Positions 47,573 through 56,560 are shown, numbered from the stretch's first letter. The stretch: 64,000 nucleotides of DNA from Salinicola acroporae (GCF_003206615.1 NZ_PZJW01000007.1:1-64000); one strand, 5' to 3'. The notes: generated by a model not told the origin, from the sequence alone. Translations and numbers: made by a program.

Positions 47573-48129
47573 AAGTGATCGAGAAACAGGTGACACAGCT
47601 CACCATCGTAGGCGCGGGTCGGGCAACTGGCCTGGGCGAGATCGACCCCATCGATGTGATTCTCGAGGATCACGGCCCTGCTCGGGGCCAAATCACGATC
47701 AACGTCTTCGGGGAGGCCTGGAGCCATTACTGGCCGGCAATGGGCGACTTTGGCATCGAGTCGTTCGTTGCCAAGGTCAGCACCCACTACCTCGCCAACA
47801 AGCTGCGCCGGCCGGACGAGAAGTTCACCGAGATCGATGGTGACGAACTGGTCGCGAAGATGAAGCACGGCGTCATTACCGATCGGCGAGATAAGCAAAT
47901 TGATGAGCGTGAGGCGCGCGAACTTTGGGAGGAGATCGAAGCATTCGCGTCAGACGAGCGCTGGGGATCTATCGGCGAGAGCGAAGCCGAGCTGCTCCAC
48001 AAGACGCTCGGCGATGACTGGTGGGAATGCATGAGTGAGCGCACCAGCAGCCACGGCCAGTACGTTCTCGACATCTGTGCGGCGGTGCAGCAGGTGCTGG
48101 GCGAGCGCGTCGCCAAGGTGGCCGCATGA
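47569..48129 (+). CDS. Early phage protein of unknown function
   Basis: The 186-residue acidic protein begins MKVIEKQVTQLTIVGAGRATGLGEIDPIDVILEDHGPARGQITI, a beta-rich front, and continues as a helical rear with SYGVITDRRDKQIDERE-like charged sequence. It overlaps rdgC by four bases and the glutaredoxin gene by four, so it is co-translated. Such proteins are widespread in phage early regions. Role unknown. Confidence 0.65.
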   Translation: MKVIEKQVTQLTIVGAGRATGLGEIDPIDVILEDHGPARGQITINVFGEAWSHYWPAMGDFGIESFVAKVSTHYLANKLRRPDEKFTEIDGDELVAKMKHGVITDRRDKQIDEREARELWEEIEAFASDERWGSIGESEAELLHKTLGDDWWECMSERTSSHGQYVLDICAAVQQVLGERVAKVAA

Positions 48130-48368
48130 ACATCACCGTCTACACCGGTCCGGCCTGCCCGCGCTGCGAAGCCACCAAGCGCGCGCTCGACAAGGCGGGC
48201 CACGGGTACAGCACGTGGGACACCGGCGAATCAGATCGCGAGCGTTTCCGAGCCGCCGGCCACCGGTCACTGCCGGTGGTGGTCGTCACCAACGACCACG
48301 GCGAAACGCTCGACGAGTGGTCGGGTTTCCGCCCGGACAAGATCAACGCCCTGGAGGTGTCGTCATGA
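48126..48368 (+). CDS. Glutaredoxin-like NrdH protein
   Basis: The 80-residue protein has an N-terminal beta strand (MNITVYTGPACPRC) with the CPRC redox pair at 11-14, the S-L-P-V-V-V cis-proline motif near 47-53, and a C-terminal GFRPDKI helix, the NrdH pattern. It could provide electrons for ribonucleotide reductase during phage replication. No reductase gene is in the operon. Confidence 0.88.
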   Translation: MNITVYTGPACPRCEATKRALDKAGHGYSTWDTGESDRERFRAAGHRSLPVVVVTNDHGETLDEWSGFRPDKINALEVSS

Positions 48369-48871
48369 ATCGAGAGGTGCAACGCAACACGCCGGGCGGC
48401 TGGCTCCGAGGACTCGCCCTGGCGCTGGCTCACACCGGCAAGCGTCAAGAGATCGACACCGCGCCGATCCGCCCCTACCGGGCCAAGCGGCCGCCCTCGA
48501 ATGGCCGGGAACGCAAAGCCGCCGCCGAGGAACGCCGGGCACGGCGGAATGCCAAGCGCGCCGTGCACGCCCGTCGCCAGCGAGAAGGAGTGGAACAGTC
48601 TCATTACACCCCCGACATGGCCGGCAGCGGGCAGCACGGAATCTGCGCTCACTGCGGCAAGCCGCCAACGCCTGAGGGCCACGACGGGTGCCTCGGCACC
48701 CTCCCCGAGCAGGTTGTCATGAACGCCTGCTGCGGCCATGGCAACGATCGCCAGGCCTACGTCCAGCACTGGGACGGAACCGCCAGCCGCGGTGCCGATG
48801 CGCTTGAAGAGCAGCGCCGGCTGATCCACGGAACCATGGCCGTCCCTGCTCGATTGCTACAAGGGAGATGA
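48365..48871 (+). CDS. Early phage protein with Arg-rich linker and Cys/His motif
   Basis: The 168-residue protein begins MNREVQRNTPGGWLRGLALALAHTG, has a long Arg/Ala helix (ERKAAAEERRARRNAKRAVHARR), then GICAHCGKP...DGCLG...NACCGHG, a likely zinc site. It starts inside the glutaredoxin stop. It is probably nucleic-acid binding. No family is recognised. Confidence 0.6.
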   Translation: MNREVQRNTPGGWLRGLALALAHTGKRQEIDTAPIRPYRAKRPPSNGRERKAAAEERRARRNAKRAVHARRQREGVEQSHYTPDMAGSGQHGICAHCGKPPTPEGHDGCLGTLPEQVVMNACCGHGNDRQAYVQHWDGTASRGADALEEQRRLIHGTMAVPARLLQGR

Positions 48872-48875
48872 CCGT

Positions 48876-49172
48876 ATGAGCAACGCAACGATTATCGACC
48901 ACCCGATGACCGGCGAGCCGACCACGTTCTCGGAACTCGCCACCTTCTCCGGCATCGCCAAGGACACGCTCCGGTACCGCTACTACGACCTCAACCAGCG
49001 CGGCCCGGAGCTGATCGATCCGCCCACGGGTGATCACTACAAGCGCTCGCGGGCTACGACCAAGGCCGACCGCGTCCGCCGATTCCAGCGCGACCTGAAT
49101 GCCTGGCTTGTCTCTCCCAGTGGCCGACTCTCAACCCACCTATTCCGCGACTTCCGCCGAGGTGCTGCATGA
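48876..49172 (+). CDS. HTH-like early phage protein
   Basis: The 98-residue protein contains FSELATFSGIAKDTLRYRYYDLNQRG, a probable helix-turn-helix, followed by a basic stretch (HYKRSRATTKADRVRRFQRDLN). GGGAG precedes the ATG. It may act as a DNA-binding regulator. It overlaps the next gene by four bases. Confidence 0.55.
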   Translation: MSNATIIDHPMTGEPTTFSELATFSGIAKDTLRYRYYDLNQRGPELIDPPTGDHYKRSRATTKADRVRRFQRDLNAWLVSPSGRLSTHLFRDFRRGAA

Positions 49173-50038
49173 ACCACATCTGGAACCTGATCGCCTGGAT
49201 CGTCAGCCGCCGGCGTGTTGCCGATTGGCTGATCAAGCGCAGCCAGCGCACGCCCTACTTCGACATCGTGAAGGACGGCGAGACCTACATGCGCCGCTGG
49301 TGGCTGTTCAATCCGTACGGCTACGAGAGCCGCCAGCCGCGGCATCGGTGGTGCCCTATCTCGATCCGCGTGCATCACATCGTGAAGCCGGATGAAGACC
49401 GCCACCTGCACGACCACCCGTGGAGCGCCCGCACGATCATCCTGCGCGGGAGCTATCTCGAAGAACTGCCAACCGGTATTGACGGACGCCATCCGATCCG
49501 AGGGCATCGCTTGCACCGACAGCGTGTCGGTCAATTCCGCCAGCAAGGCGACACCGCCCGGATCGGCTTCGGCCAGTTCCATCGCATCGCTCACGTCAGC
49601 CACGGCGGCGTCTACACGCTCTTCATCTCCGGACCCAATCGCGGCAGTTGGGGCTTCCTCGTCGGCGGCGAGAAGGTGCCGTGGCGTGAGTATCTGGGCA
49701 TCCCCGAGCCCTTCCGGCTGGATCTCGCCGAGCACATCGCCCGCCAGCAGCGTTTCAGCGAGGCGACTTTCGGCCCAGGTGATCGCGCACAGGGTGTCGT
49801 TGACCACATCCGGAAGGAGCTGCGCGAGATCGAGTCAGCGCCAAGGGATCTAGAGGAGTGGATCGACGTGGCCACCCTCGCCCTCGACGGCGCTTGGCGC
49901 GCTGGCCACTCGCCGGACGATATCGCCCGAGCTCTCGACGCGAAGCTCACCAAGAACGAGAACCGCTCGTGGCCTGATTGGCGAACAGCCGATCGCAACA
50001 AAGCCATCGAGCATGACCGGACCGGAGAGACGGCATGA
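49169..50038 (+). CDS. Cupin-like domain fused to DUF550 nucleotide pyrophosphohydrolase
   Basis: The 289-residue protein has two parts. Residues ~60-175 form a cupin-like double-stranded beta helix with HLHDHPW, IILRGSYLEE, HRIAHVSHGGVYTLFISG motifs. Residues ~195-289 match the DUF550 MazG-like dATP/dGTP pyrophosphohydrolase domain (RFSEATFGPGDRAQGVVDHIRKELREIE...EWIDVATLALDG). The second part should hydrolyse dNTPs, possibly to shape nucleotide pools. The cupin His residues may bind a metal; its role is unknown. The ATG overlaps the previous gene by four bases. Confidence 0.8.
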   Translation: MNHIWNLIAWIVSRRRVADWLIKRSQRTPYFDIVKDGETYMRRWWLFNPYGYESRQPRHRWCPISIRVHHIVKPDEDRHLHDHPWSARTIILRGSYLEELPTGIDGRHPIRGHRLHRQRVGQFRQQGDTARIGFGQFHRIAHVSHGGVYTLFISGPNRGSWGFLVGGEKVPWREYLGIPEPFRLDLAEHIARQQRFSEATFGPGDRAQGVVDHIRKELREIESAPRDLEEWIDVATLALDGAWRAGHSPDDIARALDAKLTKNENRSWPDWRTADRNKAIEHDRTGETA

Positions 50039-50499
50039 GCCGATACGCCGAAAACACCTCGGTTTCGAGCGAGCGGAGCCGCGCCGAGATCGAGCAGACG
50101 CTTTCCCGCTATGGCGCCGACGGCTTCATGTACGGCTGGGACGGCGGTACCGCGGTACTGGCGTTCCAGATGCACGGTCGGCGGATTCGCTTCGACCTGC
50201 AGATGCCGGAGCGCAACGCCGAGGAGTTCACGAAGACCGAGACCGGCCGCGACCGATCGGCAGCCCAGGCCGCCAAAGCCTGGGAGCAGGCTTGCCGCCA
50301 GCGCTGGCGAGCCCTCGCCCTGGTCATCAAGGCCAAGCTCGAAGCGGTCGAGTCCGGCATCACGATGTTCGAAGAGGAGTTCCTCGCCCACATCGTCCTA
50401 CCCAATGGCAGCACGGTCGGCGGATGGATGCTCCCGCAGGTCAAGAAATCATACGACAGCGGCAGCATGCCGCCGCTGCTGCCGAAGCCAGGAGAGTGA
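50035..50499 (+). CDS. Conserved-type phage early protein
   Basis: The 154-residue protein starts MSRYAENTSVSSERSRAEIEQTLSRYGADGFMYGWDGG, continues with a strand-rich region (VLAFQMHGRRIRFDLQMP), then KAWEQACRQRWRALALVIKAKLEAVESGI. This pattern is seen in many lambdoid early operons, where the function is unknown. It overlaps the cupin-DUF550 gene by four bases. Confidence 0.7.
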   Translation: MSRYAENTSVSSERSRAEIEQTLSRYGADGFMYGWDGGTAVLAFQMHGRRIRFDLQMPERNAEEFTKTETGRDRSAAQAAKAWEQACRQRWRALALVIKAKLEAVESGITMFEEEFLAHIVLPNGSTVGGWMLPQVKKSYDSGSMPPLLPKPGE

Positions 50500-50500
50500 T

Positions 50501-51049
50501 ATGGGCGATGAAACTCAGGCAGAGACGCGGACCCATTCAGAACTTTGCCTGCGCGCCGAGAGGTGGCTGCGAAACTCAATCGGTTGTGGTGTGACCTTCG
50601 ATGATCGCTTCCAGGCGGCCACCCATAACGGCGAACAACCCGACGCCATCGGCTGGCGAGATGGGCTTTCTTTTCTGGTCGAGGTGAAGGTCAGCCGAGC
50701 AGATTTCCTTGCCGACAAGAAGAAACAATTCCGGAGCGATTCATCCCTCGGCATGGGCGACTGGCGCTTCTATATGTGTCCGCCAGGCATGATTGTTCCG
50801 AGCGAGCTACCCGAAGGCTGGGGACTACTCTACTGCCACGCCAGGAGGGTCGAGAAGGTTCACGGCGTGCCAAACAACACTCAATACTGGATGGGGAAGC
50901 CATTCAACGGCAATAAACTGCCTGAGATGCAGCTCATGTACTCCGCGCTACGCCGGCTCAAGCTGCGCGGGCGCTTCCATGAGATCTACTACCCGCTGCA
51001 TGTAACGGTAACTGAGAAGCTCGACACCACCGAGGGCGCCGATGGCTAA
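50501..51049 (+). CDS. PD-(D/E)XK-like phage nuclease candidate
   Basis: The 182-residue protein carries PDAIGWRDGLSFLVEVKVSRADFLADKKKQFR near 45-77, with an Asp followed by an E-x-K strand as in PD-(D/E)XK nucleases, and WRFYMCPPGM after it. Related proteins are common phage early products. Catalysis is inferred only from the motif. The start has GGAGAG upstream. Confidence 0.65.
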   Translation: MGDETQAETRTHSELCLRAERWLRNSIGCGVTFDDRFQAATHNGEQPDAIGWRDGLSFLVEVKVSRADFLADKKKQFRSDSSLGMGDWRFYMCPPGMIVPSELPEGWGLLYCHARRVEKVHGVPNNTQYWMGKPFNGNKLPEMQLMYSALRRLKLRGRFHEIYYPLHVTVTEKLDTTEGADG

Positions 51050-51392
51050 ATCCAAACCGCTCCACTGGAAAGAGCCGGAGACAGAGAACTGCCCGCAGTG
51101 CAACGGATCCGGCGAGTGGCGCGGCATGTTCGGCTCGGGGCCCTGCGCGATGTGTGACGGCACCGGGTTGGTTGGAGAGGACGGCGAGCCACTGCCCCGC
51201 GAGGATCTGCTCGCGATGATGCGCCGCCAGCGCGATCGGATAGCCGGCAAGCTCGAGGAGGCCCGCCAGCATTACCGCCAGCTACTGCATACCCCAGGGG
51301 TCCGAGAAGCGCTCGCCGCCGAGTATGAGCGAAAGCAAGAGCGGCAGCGTGACGAAGACATGGCGCATCGAAAGCGCCTGAGAGGAGGTTGA
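51042..51392 (+). CDS. DnaJ-type zinc-finger phage protein
   Basis: The 116-residue protein has CPQCNGSGEW and CAMCDGTGLV, two CxxCxGxG motifs as in the DnaJ central zinc domain, then a helical, Arg-rich C terminus (RRQRDRIAGKLEEARQHY). It may bind unfolded protein or nucleic acid. There is no J domain. Confidence 0.7.
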   Translation: MAKSKPLHWKEPETENCPQCNGSGEWRGMFGSGPCAMCDGTGLVGEDGEPLPREDLLAMMRRQRDRIAGKLEEARQHYRQLLHTPGVREALAAEYERKQERQRDEDMAHRKRLRGG

Positions 51393-51393
51393 G

Positions 51394-51594
51394 ATGATGG
51401 AACGATACAGCGACAACCCGATCATACGGGTAGGAGAAGCGGCGAAGTCATTGGGTATCAGCCGCAAGACGCTCTACAACTGGTGGGCGAAGTATGGTCG
51501 GTTTCCGCCGCCCACGGAGTATTCACCGGGCGTTCGCGGATGGAGGAAGGCAACGTTCGAAGAGTCAGTGAAGCGGATGGAGCAGACTCACTAA
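51394..51594 (+). CDS. AlpA/MerR-like HTH protein, putative excisionase
   Basis: The 66-residue protein has a winged helix (IIRVGEAAKSLGISRKTLYNWWAKYGRFPPP). It is the last gene before attR and, in the circular phage, sits just beside the integrase gene across attP. Size, fold and position all fit a Xis. The start may be Met1 or Met2 (51394/51397); AGGAGG lies upstream. Confidence 0.75.
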   Translation: MMERYSDNPIIRVGEAAKSLGISRKTLYNWWAKYGRFPPPTEYSPGVRGWRKATFEESVKRMEQTH

Positions 51595-51600
51595 GGGAAT

Positions 51601-51629
51601 ACCTAACAGCCCCCTGTACAGCCACCTAG
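51601..51629. repeat. Right-arm ACAGCCCCC direct repeats
   Basis: ACCTAACAGCCCCC is identical to the block at 2773, followed after two bases by TACAGCCACCT. This gives two arm-type units inside attR matching those inside attL. Confidence 0.65.
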
Positions 51630-51672
51630 CAAAATGCCAGAAAAGATAAATTGCGGTAAGATGTTGATTTTG

Positions 51673-51750
<78 letters not shown>

Positions 51751-51834
51751 TGAAACGCGGGAGCCGTATGATAACCAAAGCGGTCGGCACAGGCCAGCCG
51801 CTATTGAAGGCCATGAATGTCCAGGGAGGACACG

Positions 51835-52443
51835 ATGTCACCGAAACCGATCGTTCGCCGCGTCATGGGTATCGGCCTGGCCACCGGGCTGCTCCTGTCC
51901 TGCGGCCTGGCCCAGGCGGCGTGGCAGCTCGACCCCAATCAGTCCCGCGTCACGGCCACGGTGACCGAGATCACCAGCGGGGGCGAGTCGATCACCCACG
52001 AGCACGCCCTGCGCCGCATGGAGGGCCAGATCAGCGCGGACGGCACGCTGAAGCTGCCCATTCGGCTCAACCAGACCGATGTGCTGGATCGCCTCGGCGA
52101 TCTGCCGCCGTGGATGTCCTCGCTCACCAACACCACCCTGGTGACGGTCGTCACTCACCTGCCTCCGGAAAGGATCAACTCGCTGGCCGTCGGCCAGTCG
52201 ACGGTAGAAATACTAACGCTCCGCACCGATTCCAACGGCGAGCAGCGCCAGGAGAAGCTGCCGGTGCGCTTCACCCGCGAGGCCGCCGATGTCGTGCGCG
52301 CCCGCAATGCCGAGCCGGTGTCGTTGGACGGCAAGGAGCTGATGAAGAACCAGACCGTGCGTTCGATCCTCTCGCTGATGGGATACCAGCAGATTGGCGA
52401 CGAGGTGCCGGTCGAGCTGAATGCCGTCCTGGTCGATCGCTGA
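51835..52443 (+). CDS. YceI-like periplasmic protein
   Basis: This is the first host gene past attR. The 202-residue product has a signal peptide (MGIGLATGLLLSCGLAQAA, cleavage near 29) and the WQLDPNQSRVTATVTEI opening typical of YceI-type lipocalin-like domains. The family binds isoprenoid-like lipids. I chose ATG 51835 because GGGAGG precedes it. Exact role unknown. Confidence 0.8.
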   Translation: MSPKPIVRRVMGIGLATGLLLSCGLAQAAWQLDPNQSRVTATVTEITSGGESITHEHALRRMEGQISADGTLKLPIRLNQTDVLDRLGDLPPWMSSLTNTTLVTVVTHLPPERINSLAVGQSTVEILTLRTDSNGEQRQEKLPVRFTREAADVVRARNAEPVSLDGKELMKNQTVRSILSLMGYQQIGDEVPVELNAVLVDR

Positions 52444-52446
52444 GCG

Positions 52447-53193
52447 ATGTCCGGATTCGAAGCCGCTGTCACTGAATTGCCGCCAGGGTGCCACTCGCCA
52501 TTGAACGAGTGGCCCTGGCGCGAAGCCTTGCCCTGGGCGAGTTTCAGTGCCCTGCGTTTCGATACCGGGGTGCTGTGCGAGGCCGATCTCGATGGCTGGC
52601 ACCTTTCGCTGCCGGAACGCCTGGCGACGGCGGCGCCCAAGCGTCGGGCCGAGTTTCTGGCTGGCCGGCTGAGCGCCCGCCACGCGCTCGCCGAACTGAC
52701 GGGCTCGCCGGCGACACCGGCGCAGGACGCCGAGCGCCTCCCCCGGTGGCCAGCGGGTACCGTCGGTTCGATCACTCACAGCCGGGGGCTGGCGGCGGCG
52801 GTCGTCGCCGAGCGGGAAGCGTGTCGCGGCATCGGCCTGGACGCCGAGATGGAGATGACCGCTGAACGTGCGCGCCGCCTGGCGCCACAGATCCTGGTGG
52901 CATCGGAACGCGAATGGTTCGACGACCTGCCCGGTGAGCGACAGGGGGAGTTCCTCACCGTGGCGTTCTCGCTCAAGGAGAGCCTGTTCAAGGCGCTCTA
53001 CCCGCTGGTGCGCCGACGCTTCTACTTTCCCCATGCCCGGGTGACCGCCTGGGACGCCGAAGGCGGGACGGTGGCGATCGAGCTGCTCGAGACACTGTCG
53101 CCGGAGTGGCGGGCCGGTGCTCGACTGACCGGCCAGGTGGCGAAAATCGGCGACTATCTCTTGACGCTGATCGCGATCTCGCGAAAATCGTGA
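52447..53193 (+). CDS. 4'-Phosphopantetheinyl transferase, EntD type
   Basis: The 248-residue protein has the PPTase signatures: KRRAEFLAGRLSARHAL (about 65-80), GSITHSRG (about 107-114), GIGLDAE metal-binding motif near 130 and FSLKESLFKALYPL near 177. It transfers the phosphopantetheine arm from CoA to carrier proteins. EntD-type enzymes usually serve siderophore NRPS, but the siderophore genes here are NRPS-independent, so it must act elsewhere or be a general enzyme. It follows the YceI-like gene by three bases. Confidence 0.9.
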   Translation: MSGFEAAVTELPPGCHSPLNEWPWREALPWASFSALRFDTGVLCEADLDGWHLSLPERLATAAPKRRAEFLAGRLSARHALAELTGSPATPAQDAERLPRWPAGTVGSITHSRGLAAAVVAEREACRGIGLDAEMEMTAERARRLAPQILVASEREWFDDLPGERQGEFLTVAFSLKESLFKALYPLVRRRFYFPHARVTAWDAEGGTVAIELLETLSPEWRAGARLTGQVAKIGDYLLTLIAISRKS

Positions 53194-53260
53194 GCGGACA
53201 AACTAATTTCACTGAAGCGCGATCGCCCGTGGCGATTGGCTCGCCAGCGGAACCGATCCC

Positions 53261-54157
53261 ATGATCAAGTGGATACTGATACTGCTTTTCATCGCCAGTG
53301 TGCTCTACACGCACTATCGCGGGCGCGTGCGCCACAAGCCCTTGCGCCAGCTCTCCGATCACTCGACTTTCATGGCGCCGATCAACGCGCTGATGACGCT
53401 CTTCGGCCGCGACAAGGATCGCCCCTACCATGACCTGGGGAACTATCCGGAGCTCGAGCGCCTGACCGGCAACTGGGAGACGATCCGTGACGAAGCGCTG
53501 GCGCTGCAGGACCACATCAAGGCCTCGTCCCGCTACGACGATGCCGGTTTCAACTCCTTCTTCCGCCGGGGTTGGAAGCGCTTCTACCTGAAGTGGTACG
53601 GCGAGAGCCACGCCTCGGCAGAGCAGCTCTGCCCGCAGACCACGCAGCTGTTGGTGGGCATCCCCAACGTCAAGGCCGCGATGTTCGCCGAGCTGCCGGC
53701 GGGCAGTCATCTGACCCTGCACCGGGACCCGTATGCCGGCTCCCTGCGCTATCACCTGGGCCTGATCACCCCCAACGACGATCGCTGCTACATCGATGTC
53801 GATGGCGAGAAGTACAGCTGGCGCGACGGCGAGGCCGTGATGTTCGACGAGACCTATCTGCATCGCGCCGAAAACGGCTCCGAGCAGAATCGCATCATCC
53901 TGTTCTGCGACATCGAACGACCGATGAAATATGGCTGGGCCCGCAGTCTCAACCACTTCTTCGGCCGTACCGTGATGGCCGCCGCCAGTTCGCCCAACGA
54001 CGACAAAGATCGCACTGGCGGGCTGAATCGCGCCTTCAAGTACATCTACGCGGTTCGGCGCCAGGGCAAGGCGCTCAAGAAGCGCAACAAGACGCTCTAC
54101 TACGCCATCAAGTGGGCACTGTTCGCCCTGGTGATCATCGCCATCATCACCTGGTGA
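53261..54157 (+). CDS. LpxO-like lipid A / aspartyl beta-hydroxylase family protein
   Basis: The 298-residue protein has an N-terminal membrane helix (about 3-18), a 2-oxoglutarate/Fe(II) dioxygenase domain with HRDPYAG (His and Asp iron ligands, about 150) and a second His in YLHRAENG (about 203), and a C-terminal membrane helix (about 280-296). The pattern matches LpxO, which hydroxylates a lipid A secondary acyl chain. It is probably an inner-membrane enzyme. Confidence 0.85.
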   Translation: MIKWILILLFIASVLYTHYRGRVRHKPLRQLSDHSTFMAPINALMTLFGRDKDRPYHDLGNYPELERLTGNWETIRDEALALQDHIKASSRYDDAGFNSFFRRGWKRFYLKWYGESHASAEQLCPQTTQLLVGIPNVKAAMFAELPAGSHLTLHRDPYAGSLRYHLGLITPNDDRCYIDVDGEKYSWRDGEAVMFDETYLHRAENGSEQNRIILFCDIERPMKYGWARSLNHFFGRTVMAAASSPNDDKDRTGGLNRAFKYIYAVRRQGKALKKRNKTLYYAIKWALFALVIIAIITW

Positions 54158-54185
54158 ACATCGCCAAAGGGTCGGTAAACGCCGG

Positions 54186-54215
54186 CCCTTCCCTCTTCCC
54201 TCTTCCCTCTTCCCT
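54186..54215. repeat. CCCTCTT tandem microrepeat
   Basis: The 7-bp unit CCCTCTT is repeated about four times between the LpxO-like and receptor genes, next to an AGGGTCGG/CCGGCCCT hairpin (about 54171-54189). The hairpin may terminate the lpxO-like gene. Confidence 0.6.
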
Positions 54216-54329
54216 AGATCGTCGGCATTCGCCGCTCTCGTTGTAACGCCTCTCCCCTTTTTTGAAAAAAATCGTCATTGCGGTTCAGAAACCGGACTCC
54301 CCTACGTCTTCTTATTGGCAACATCCATG

Positions 54330-54348
54330 GATAAGAACGATTTTCATT
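54330..54348 (+). promoter_or_regulatory. Fur-box-like site before the receptor gene
   Basis: GATAAGAACGATTTTCATT resembles the Fur consensus GATAATGATAATCATTATC and lies 20 bp before the start codon of the siderophore receptor. The match is moderate. Confidence 0.55.
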
Positions 54349-54367
54349 CAAGGGGAGTCTGTCGTTC

Positions 54368-56503
54368 ATGCATTACGTTCTGCGCTATCCGGCAAGTGCA
54401 CTGGCCTGCGCCTGCCTGTCGTTTCCCGTCTGGGCCCAGCAGACGGGCGACAACACCGTCGCCACCACGGCGTCGGCTGAAACCGCCAACCTCGATACCG
54501 TCACGGTGACCGGGCAGTCGGCCGCGACCAAGACCGAGACGCCCATCGTCGAAACGCCGCAGACGGTATCCAACGTCGATCGCGCCGAGATGGACGAACG
54601 CGGAGTGCGCACGGTGCGCGAAGCGGCACAGTACACGCCCGGGGTCTATACCAACCAGGTCGGCGCGTCCAATCGTTACGACTACTTGGTCATGCGGGGG
54701 TTCTCCGACGGCAGCCTGAGCAACACCTATCTCGATGGGCTCAAGGTGATGGGCGACGCCAACAGCTACAGCTCGATGGTGATCGATCCGTGGTTCCTGG
54801 ATAACGTCGAGATCGTCAAGGGACCGGCCTCGGTGCTCTACGGGCGCTCGTCCCCCGGTGGTCTCGTGGCCTTGACCAGCAAGCAGCCGCTTTTCGAGAG
54901 CCGCAACGAGCTCCGTTTCAGCACCGGCACCAACAGCCAGCGCAGCGCCGCGTTCGACTTCACCGGCCCGCTGGACGACGAGCGGCGCGTCGCCTATCGC
55001 CTGGTCGGCATCGGCAGCAAGTCGGACACCCAGTTCGACCACGTCGAGGAGGAGCGCTACGCCATCGCGCCCTCGATCACCTGGGACGCCACCGACGACA
55101 CCAGCATCACCCTGATGGCCTACCTGCAGCACGATCCCGAAGGCAGCTATCACTCCGGCGTACCCTACGAGGGCGCCGTCAGTCGCCACAATGGCCGACA
55201 TATCAGCAACAACTTCTTCGACGGCGAGGCCGACTACGACAAGTACGAGCGCACCCAGCGCATGTTCGGCTACAACCTCGAGCACCGTTTCAGCGACAAC
55301 GTCACCGGTCGTCAGAAACTGCGCTACCTGAACTCGGACGTCGAGCTGAACCAGGTCTACGGCTTCGGCTGGGTATCGCCGGACTCCAACGAACTGAACC
55401 GCTACTACTCCGGCGGACGCGAGTCGCTGCAAGCGTGGACCGTCGACAACCAGGTGGAAGCAAAGCTCAAGGGCGGGTTCATCGACCACACCGTGCTGGT
55501 CGGCGTGGATTACCAGAAGCGCAAGAATGACGTCACCTGGACCTACGGTTCCTTCCCCAGTCTCGATGCCTTCGACCCCAGCTATGGTGCGGCCCCCCAA
55601 GCGCCGGGTATCTACACGATCGCGGACGAGCGTCATGAACTCAGCCAGACCGGGATCTACCTGCAGGATCAGATGGCGATCGACCAGTGGCGCCTCACCC
55701 TGGGCGGCCGCTACGACTGGGTCGACATCAAGAACAAGAACCATCTCACCGATAACGAGAGCACACTCGACGATACCCAGTTCAGCGGTCGTGTCGGCGC
55801 GCTCTACCTGTTCGACAACGGCCTCGCGCCGTACCTGAGCTACAACACCGCCTTCACGCCGACCAGTTTCGTCGATGCGGAAGGCGATCTGCTGGAACCC
55901 ATGGAGGGTGAACAGTGGGAAACCGGGCTCAAGTACCAGCCTCCAGGAAGCCGCGATCTCTATACCTTGTCGCTGTTCCGGATCAATCAGAAGAACGTGG
56001 CCACCAAGGAGCAACCCAGCGACCCCTATCGCTCCGTGGGCGAGATCCGTTCCCAGGGCGTCGAGCTGCAGGCCCGAACCTGGCTGACCGACAACTTCCG
56101 CCTGCAGGCCGGCTACAGCTACACCGACATTCGTTACACCAAGAGCGACGACCCGGAAGAGGACGGCAACTACGCCATCTATGCGCCGCGTCACCAGGCC
56201 AGCCTGTGGGGGCACTATGCGTTTGACCGTGGTGCGCTCGACGGGCTCGATGCCGGCCTGGGCGTGCGTTACTACGCGGATGTCTATGCCGATCGCGCCA
56301 ACACCGAAACGGTTCCCGACTACACCCTGGTGGATGCCGCGGTGGGTTATGACCTGAGTCAGGTCGGGCTGCAAGGGGTCAGCGCCCGGGTCAACGTCGG
56401 CAACCTGCTCGACAAGGAGTACGTGGCGTCGTGCAACTCGCTCGAGTACTGCTACTTCGGCGCGGAGCGTAACGTCACCGCCACCGTTTCCTATCAGTTC
56501 TGA
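54368..56503 (+). CDS. TonB-dependent siderophore receptor
   Basis: The 711-residue outer-membrane receptor has a signal peptide (cleavage after VWA), a TonB box-like LDTVTVTG near 43, a plug domain (TPIVETPQTVSNVDRAEMDERG... MRGFSDGSLSNTYLDGL... VEIVKGPASVLYGRSSPGG) and a 22-strand barrel ending in aromatic SYQF. It is FhuA/ferric hydroxamate-like in pattern. It has no N-terminal FecA-type signalling domain. It precedes the hydroxamate siderophore genes, so it likely imports their product. Confidence 0.93.
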   Translation: MHYVLRYPASALACACLSFPVWAQQTGDNTVATTASAETANLDTVTVTGQSAATKTETPIVETPQTVSNVDRAEMDERGVRTVREAAQYTPGVYTNQVGASNRYDYLVMRGFSDGSLSNTYLDGLKVMGDANSYSSMVIDPWFLDNVEIVKGPASVLYGRSSPGGLVALTSKQPLFESRNELRFSTGTNSQRSAAFDFTGPLDDERRVAYRLVGIGSKSDTQFDHVEEERYAIAPSITWDATDDTSITLMAYLQHDPEGSYHSGVPYEGAVSRHNGRHISNNFFDGEADYDKYERTQRMFGYNLEHRFSDNVTGRQKLRYLNSDVELNQVYGFGWVSPDSNELNRYYSGGRESLQAWTVDNQVEAKLKGGFIDHTVLVGVDYQKRKNDVTWTYGSFPSLDAFDPSYGAAPQAPGIYTIADERHELSQTGIYLQDQMAIDQWRLTLGGRYDWVDIKNKNHLTDNESTLDDTQFSGRVGALYLFDNGLAPYLSYNTAFTPTSFVDAEGDLLEPMEGEQWETGLKYQPPGSRDLYTLSLFRINQKNVATKEQPSDPYRSVGEIRSQGVELQARTWLTDNFRLQAGYSYTDIRYTKSDDPEEDGNYAIYAPRHQASLWGHYAFDRGALDGLDAGLGVRYYADVYADRANTETVPDYTLVDAAVGYDLSQVGLQGVSARVNVGNLLDKEYVASCNSLEYCYFGAERNVTATVSYQF

Positions 56504-56560
56504 TCCCACCGGGAGGAGACCACAGCTAGACCATTCGACCACGCGGACGCCTGGCTAAGC

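Noticed and set aside
54344-56542. 732-codon minus-strand open frame opposite the TonB receptor
   Set aside because: Mirror frame of the receptor; composition (Val/Gly/Ala/Arg repeats) is typical of antisense reading of GC-rich DNA.
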